A stretch of 8,602 nucleotides of DNA from CAVYPR01 sp052145775 (GTDB lineage Bacteria; Actinomycetota; Acidimicrobiia; Acidimicrobiales; RAAP-2), in assembly GCA_052145775.1 (NCBI GenBank), contig JBKQNY010000172.1, forward strand, positions 1-8,602, written 5' to 3'. This document shows, piece by piece, positions 5,357 through 8,602 of the stretch. Position 1 is the first letter of the stretch, and the number at the start of each line of letters is the position of its first letter. Below the pieces are notes generated by a model. It was not told the origin of the DNA. It searched no databases and was given only the letters and a program-made list of their open reading frames with translations. The position numbers were made by a program, and so were the translations under genes.

Positions 5357-6598
5357 ATGAAGGCACTGGTATTCGGTGAGCCGCCCGTGAAGGACCCGTC
5401 CCGGCCGGGGCCGGCCGACGACGTCGACGAGCTGCTGGACAAGATTCCCTTCGGCCTCCACGAGGTGCCCGACGCCCGCCTCGTGCGGCCGGACTGGGTG
5501 ATCACCAGGCCGATCCTGTCGGGGATCTGCGGGTCTGACGCCAAGCTCGTCCTCGGGGACTTCAGCGAGGGCGACATGGACAATCCGATGTCGGCCTTCT
5601 CCTCGCTGCCCCACGTCCCGGGCCACGAGGTCGTGACCGAGGTGGTCGAGCTCGGTCCCGAGGCACGCGGCGTCGAGGTGGGCCAGCGGGTCGTGCTCAA
5701 CCCGTGGCTGACCTGCGGTCCGCGGGGCATCGACCCGCCCTGTCCGGCCTGCGTGCGGGGGGAGTTCCCGCTGTGCTGGAGCTTCACCAAGGGTGCCCTG
5801 GGTCCCGGGGTGCACATCGGGGTCATCACCGACGCCCCCGGCGCCTGGGCGGAGCGGATGTCGGCCCACGACTCCATGCTCTTCCCCGTCCCCGACTCGA
5901 TCTCCGACGAGGCCGCGGTCCTGGCCGACCCCTTCGCGGTGTCCTTCCACTCGATCGTCCACCACCCCCCGCCCGCCGGCGGACGGGCCGTGGTGTGGGG
6001 GGCGGGTGCCCTGGGCCTCACCAGCCTGGCCATCCTCCGCGCCCTGTACCCCGACGTGGAGGTGGCGGTGGTCACCCGCTTCCCCGCCCAGGTGGCCATG
6101 GCCGAGCGGTTCGGTGCCGCCCTCGTCCTCCCCCACGAGCCCCGGCTCGAGGTGCTCGAGGCCCTGGCGGCGTGGTCGGGCGGCGTGCTGCACACCCCGA
6201 TCCTGGGCCTGCCGGTCACCCGCCCCGGCCACATCGACGTCGTCTACGACACGGTGGGGAAGCCCGAGACGTTCGAGGTGGCGGTCCGGGTCCTCGCCGA
6301 GCGCGGCACCCTCGTCTACACCGGGGTCAGCACGCCCGAGCGCTGGGAGTGGTCCCCCGTCTACTTCAAGGAGCTGACGGTGACCGGGTCGAACGCCTTC
6401 GGCGTCGAGGAGCTCGGCGGGGTGCGCAAGCATGCCATCGCCCACTACCTCGATCTGGTGGCCGACGGCCGTATCGACATCTCGGCGATGCTCACCCACC
6501 GCTTCACCCTCGACGACTGGCGGGGGGCCCTGCGCTCTTTGGCCGTGCCGGGGGAGAGCGGCGCCATCAAGGTGGCCTTCGAGCCCAACGCCGGCTGA
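5357..6598 (+). CDS. Zinc-dependent alcohol dehydrogenase (MDR superfamily)
   Basis: This 413-residue medium-chain dehydrogenase should oxidise a secondary alcohol or polyol with NAD(P). The GroES-like N-terminal domain carries catalytic-zinc ligands at Cys58 (GICGSD) and at His90-Glu91 (PGHE). Four cysteines at 120, 129, 132 and 140 probably hold the structural zinc, but the first is separated from the second by eight residues, where the family usually has two. The Rossmann motif GAGALG is at 215-220, followed by AVVTR (237-241). The C-terminal domain closes with HRFTLDDWRGALRSL (381-395). It is somewhat longer than typical (about 340-380) because of an N-terminal insert around 11-45 and the zinc-lobe insert. 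The ATG at 5357 has a good GGAAAGGA Shine-Dalgarno with an 8-nt gap. It lies downstream of the SDR in the same orientation and ends 10 bp from the convergent kinase. The substrate cannot be told from sequence alone. Confidence 0.92.
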   Translation: MKALVFGEPPVKDPSRPGPADDVDELLDKIPFGLHEVPDARLVRPDWVITRPILSGICGSDAKLVLGDFSEGDMDNPMSAFSSLPHVPGHEVVTEVVELGPEARGVEVGQRVVLNPWLTCGPRGIDPPCPACVRGEFPLCWSFTKGALGPGVHIGVITDAPGAWAERMSAHDSMLFPVPDSISDEAAVLADPFAVSFHSIVHHPPPAGGRAVVWGAGALGLTSLAILRALYPDVEVAVVTRFPAQVAMAERFGAALVLPHEPRLEVLEALAAWSGGVLHTPILGLPVTRPGHIDVVYDTVGKPETFEVAVRVLAERGTLVYTGVSTPERWEWSPVYFKELTVTGSNAFGVEELGGVRKHAIAHYLDLVADGRIDISAMLTHRFTLDDWRGALRSLAVPGESGAIKVAFEPNAG

Positions 6599-6605
6599 CG
6601 GCCGG
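6591..6605. terminator. Short palindrome between convergent genes
   Basis: CCGGC (6591-6595) and GCCGG (6601-6605) form a 5-bp stem over the stop codon of the MDR gene, within the 10-bp gap to the convergent kinase gene. It is symmetrical, so it could act on both strands, but it is short and has no T-tract. Confidence 0.2.
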
Positions 6606-6608
6606 AGC

Positions 6609-8027
6609 TCAGGTGCCCGGTCCCAGCGCCTCGAAACGCCGGTAGCGGTCGGCGGCCGCCTTCGCCCACACCGGATCCGGCTCGTAGCGCGTCCCGGTGC
6701 GGGCCCAGCGCCGCGAGCCGTCGATCGACGGCTCGAGCCCTGCCGCCACCCGCGCCACGAAGGCGCCGCCCAGGGCCGCGCCCTCAGGGACGGCCGGGGT
6801 GTCGACCGGGAGCCCCGTGGCGTCGGCCACCGCCGCCATCCAGGCGGGGACGCGGGTCCCGCCGCCGCTGGTGACCACCCGCCGACCCTCGAGCCCCGAC
6901 AGCTCGAGCATCCTGCGGATGACGAAGCCGCTCGCCTCGAAGGCCGCCCGCTCGATGGCGGCCGGCCCCTGGGTGATGTCCAGCCCGTAGAGGCTGGCCC
7001 GCAGGGACGGGTCGTTGAACGGCGTGCGTTCGCCACGGAGGTAGGGCAGCCAGACCGGCACGCGCTCGGGGTCGCCGGTGCGCCCGTCCGTCGGGGCCGG
7101 CTGGCGCCCGCGGGCGGGGCCGGGCGCGGCCACCCCCCGAAGGAGGTGCCGGGCCCAGTCGGCGAAGAGGGCGCCGGCGTTGCTCGGGCCGCCCACCAGG
7201 ATGCGGTCGGGGACGGTGTGGGGCACGGTCACCAGCCCCGGGATCTCGACCCAGCGGTCGGTGACGATCCAGATGACCAGGGTCGCCCCGAAGATGGCCA
7301 GGACGTCGCCGGGCTCGGCGGCGACCGAGACCAGCTGGTCGCAGAGGGCATCGATCGTCCCGCCGGTCACCACGGCGCCGGTCTCGGGGTTGGTGCCGGC
7401 CGGCTCGCCCATCTCGACCACGACCGGCATCGGGTCGGGCCGCGCCCCGTGGGCGGCCAGCGGCTCGGGCCGCCAGCCCTCGGGGCCGCGGAGGTCGCCG
7501 TAGACGATGGAGGTGACCGAGTCCATGGCCGGCACTGCGCACAGGGCGTTGGTGGCCACGGCCTGGCAGGGCCAGTAGCCGGCGGCCGACGGGGCCGTCT
7601 GCGCCGCCCAGCGGAGGAACCCCCGGGCGTCGGGCATGCCCGCTGTGGCCCCGGGCGCCTCGAACCGGGTCCGCTTGTCGCCGTAGAGGATGCCGGGCAG
7701 GAACGGGACCCCGCGGCGGTCGACGGCGGTCATCGAGGGCACCATCGCCGACACCGCCACCCCGGCGACGGGCACCGAGAGCTGCGAGACCACCTCGGCG
7801 AAGGCCCGACGGGGACCCTGGCGCCAGGCCCGGCGCGCGTCGTGCTCGAGCTGCTCGGCCTCGGGGACCACGATCCGATGGGCCACCCGGGACCGGGCCA
7901 CGACGTGGCCGTCTCCGTCCACCGCCAGCGCTTTGACCGACGTCGTGCCGACGTCGACGCCGACGGTGACGGGGCCGCCGTCCCCACCCGATGACGGGCG
8001 GTCGCTCGAACCTGACAAGGAACCCAT
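6609..8027 (-). CDS. FGGY-family carbohydrate kinase
   Basis: This 472-residue protein would phosphorylate a sugar or polyol using ATP. The N-terminal ATPase-fold phosphate loop reads VDVGTTSVKALAVD (24-37). GILYGDKRT (112-120) occupies the substrate-loop position. The segment GGTIDALCDQL (222-232) supplies the expected catalytic base, Asp226; the xylulokinase consensus here is closer to GGGDNA, so this is a divergent subgroup. FGATLVIWIVTD (246-257) matches the second phosphate-binding strand. The C-terminal lobe has PYLRGERTPFNDP (328-340), the adenosine motif SGGGTRVPAWMAAVADATG (387-405), and PEGAALGGAFVA (414-425). Length is normal for the family (about 450-520). The ATG at 8027 is the only good start and has no clear Shine-Dalgarno, so it may be leaderless. 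It is divergent from the hydroxyacid dehydrogenase gene and convergent with the MDR gene. The sugar substrate is unknown. Confidence 0.93.
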   Translation of the reverse strand: MGSLSGSSDRPSSGGDGGPVTVGVDVGTTSVKALAVDGDGHVVARSRVAHRIVVPEAEQLEHDARRAWRQGPRRAFAEVVSQLSVPVAGVAVSAMVPSMTAVDRRGVPFLPGILYGDKRTRFEAPGATAGMPDARGFLRWAAQTAPSAAGYWPCQAVATNALCAVPAMDSVTSIVYGDLRGPEGWRPEPLAAHGARPDPMPVVVEMGEPAGTNPETGAVVTGGTIDALCDQLVSVAAEPGDVLAIFGATLVIWIVTDRWVEIPGLVTVPHTVPDRILVGGPSNAGALFADWARHLLRGVAAPGPARGRQPAPTDGRTGDPERVPVWLPYLRGERTPFNDPSLRASLYGLDITQGPAAIERAAFEASGFVIRRMLELSGLEGRRVVTSGGGTRVPAWMAAVADATGLPVDTPAVPEGAALGGAFVARVAAGLEPSIDGSRRWARTGTRYEPDPVWAKAAADRYRRFEALGPGT

Positions 8028-8042
8028 GAGCGGCCATTATGG
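8012..8042. promoter_or_regulatory. Compact divergent promoter with overlapping -10 elements
   Basis: On the plus strand, CTGACA (8012-8017), a 17-bp spacer and CATTAT (8035-8040) match five and four of six consensus bases, and the ATG at 8048 follows after 7 nt. On the minus strand, CATAAT (8041-8036) matches five of six, and the kinase ATG (8027) follows after 8 nt; its -35 region is poor. The two -10 hexamers share the near-palindrome CCATTATGG (8034-8042). Both spacings suit leaderless or nearly leaderless mRNAs. Confidence 0.5.
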
Positions 8043-8047
8043 AGCAC

Positions 8048-8602
8048 ATGTCCTCACCTCGTCCGAAGGCCCTCGTCACGGCGTCGCTGCGCGGCCCCGG
8101 ACTCGACCTCCTCGGCCAGCTGGCCGACCTCGTGCTCGACTCCTGGCTCGACCAGCCCTCGCTGCGTATCTACAACGCCGAGCAGCTCGCCGAGCGGGTA
8201 GCCGCCGAGCAAGCCACCATCGTGATCGTCGAGAGCGACGTCTGCGCCGACCCCCTCTACGAGCAGCCGTTGATCGCCGTGGCCAGCTGCCGGGGCGACC
8301 CCAACAACGTCGACGTCGCCGCGGCCACCAAAGCCGGGGTCCCGGTGCTGCGCGCCCCGGCCCGCAACGCCGACGCCGTGGCCGAGCTCACGGTGGGCCT
8401 CCTCTTCGCGGCCAGCCGCGGGGTGGTGGCCGCCGACAAGGACGTCCGGGCCGGGGACATCTACAAGGACGGCACCATCCCCTACCAGCGCTTCCGGGCC
8501 TTCGAGCTGGCCGGGCGGACCGCCGGGTTGATCGGGTTGGGGGCGGTCGGGCGGGCTCTGCGGTGGCGCCTGCGGGGGCTCGGCATGGAGGTCCTGGCCT
8601 AC
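8048..8602 (+). CDS. D-isomer-specific 2-hydroxyacid dehydrogenase (partial, runs off the right edge)
   Basis: The frame from the ATG at 8048 stays open for 185 codons to the window end, so the C-terminus is missing. It is the N-terminal part of a D-2-hydroxyacid dehydrogenase, the group that includes 3-phosphoglycerate, glycerate and phosphonate dehydrogenases. These reduce 2-keto acids or oxidise D-2-hydroxy acids with NAD(P). ASCRGDPNNVDVAAATKAG (79-97) supplies the expected substrate-binding Arg82. The segment APARNADAVAELTVGLLFAA (103-122) is a family hallmark. The NAD-binding glycine motif GLGAVGR is at 163-169. The catalytic Glu/His would lie beyond the edge. An in-frame ATG at 8039 is possible, but the -10 spacing favours 8048, and the GGAG at 8041 is too close to be a good Shine-Dalgarno. 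It is divergent from the FGGY kinase and probably belongs to the same catabolic locus, perhaps acting on a sugar-acid or phosphorylated intermediate. Confidence 0.92.
   Translation, partial: MSSPRPKALVTASLRGPGLDLLGQLADLVLDSWLDQPSLRIYNAEQLAERVAAEQATIVIVESDVCADPLYEQPLIAVASCRGDPNNVDVAAATKAGVPVLRAPARNADAVAELTVGLLFAASRGVVAADKDVRAGDIYKDGTIPYQRFRAFELAGRTAGLIGLGAVGRALRWRLRGLGMEVLAY

Noticed and set aside
5198..7036. Very long minus-strand open frame (about 610 codons) opposite the MDR gene and the end of the kinase gene.
   Set aside because: It is histidine-, glycine- and arginine-rich, has no recognisable domain, and lies antisense to a clear MDR gene; this is the usual high-GC shadow frame.
6432..7994. 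Plus-strand open frame of about 520 codons opposite the FGGY kinase gene.
   Set aside because: The minus strand encodes a complete FGGY kinase with all motifs; the plus frame is low-complexity shadow sequence.
1..8602. CRISPR array, tandem repeats, toxin-antitoxin pairs or defence genes.
   Set aside because: No regularly spaced repeats and no matching gene families are visible anywhere in the window.

Overview
The window looks like chromosomal DNA of a high-GC actinobacterium. The strongest family marker is a DUF3039 gene, a family known from Actinobacteria. The core genes also have very GC-rich third codon positions, the tRNA has no encoded CCA, and two start regions have leaderless-type spacing. 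An Acidimicrobiia-like or uncultured actinobacterial lineage is plausible, but this rests on overall impression and not on a search.

Layout. Bases 1 to about 3940 are gene-poor, visibly less GC-rich and accessory-like. They hold a GNAT acetyltransferase (minus strand), a divergent small dimeric alpha/beta-barrel (ABM-like) protein (plus), a stretch with a strong hairpin and what looks like a broken two-helix membrane protein, and a secreted lipoprotein (minus). That lipoprotein joins an IPT/TIG domain to a GH12-type glycoside hydrolase domain. About 1 kb follows with no gene I can support. From about 3.94 kb the DNA becomes typical dense, GC-rich core sequence: the DUF3039 gene, tRNA-His(GTG), a classical SDR, a zinc-dependent MDR dehydrogenase, a convergent FGGY carbohydrate kinase, and a divergent D-2-hydroxyacid dehydrogenase that runs off the right edge.

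How they fit together. SDR, MDR, FGGY kinase and 2-hydroxyacid dehydrogenase together resemble a sugar, polyol or sugar-acid catabolic module: two oxidoreductases on hydroxyl/keto groups, one sugar kinase, one hydroxyacid dehydrogenase. No transporter, regulator or aldolase is in view, so the substrate cannot be named. The most interesting regulatory features are a 20-bp divergent start region (8028-8047), where back-to-back -10 elements would give two leaderless or nearly leaderless mRNAs, and a perfect 10-bp hairpin (3944-3969) that covers the ribosome binding site of the DUF3039 gene. I saw no CRISPR array, prophage, intact insertion sequence or clearly new multi-gene system.
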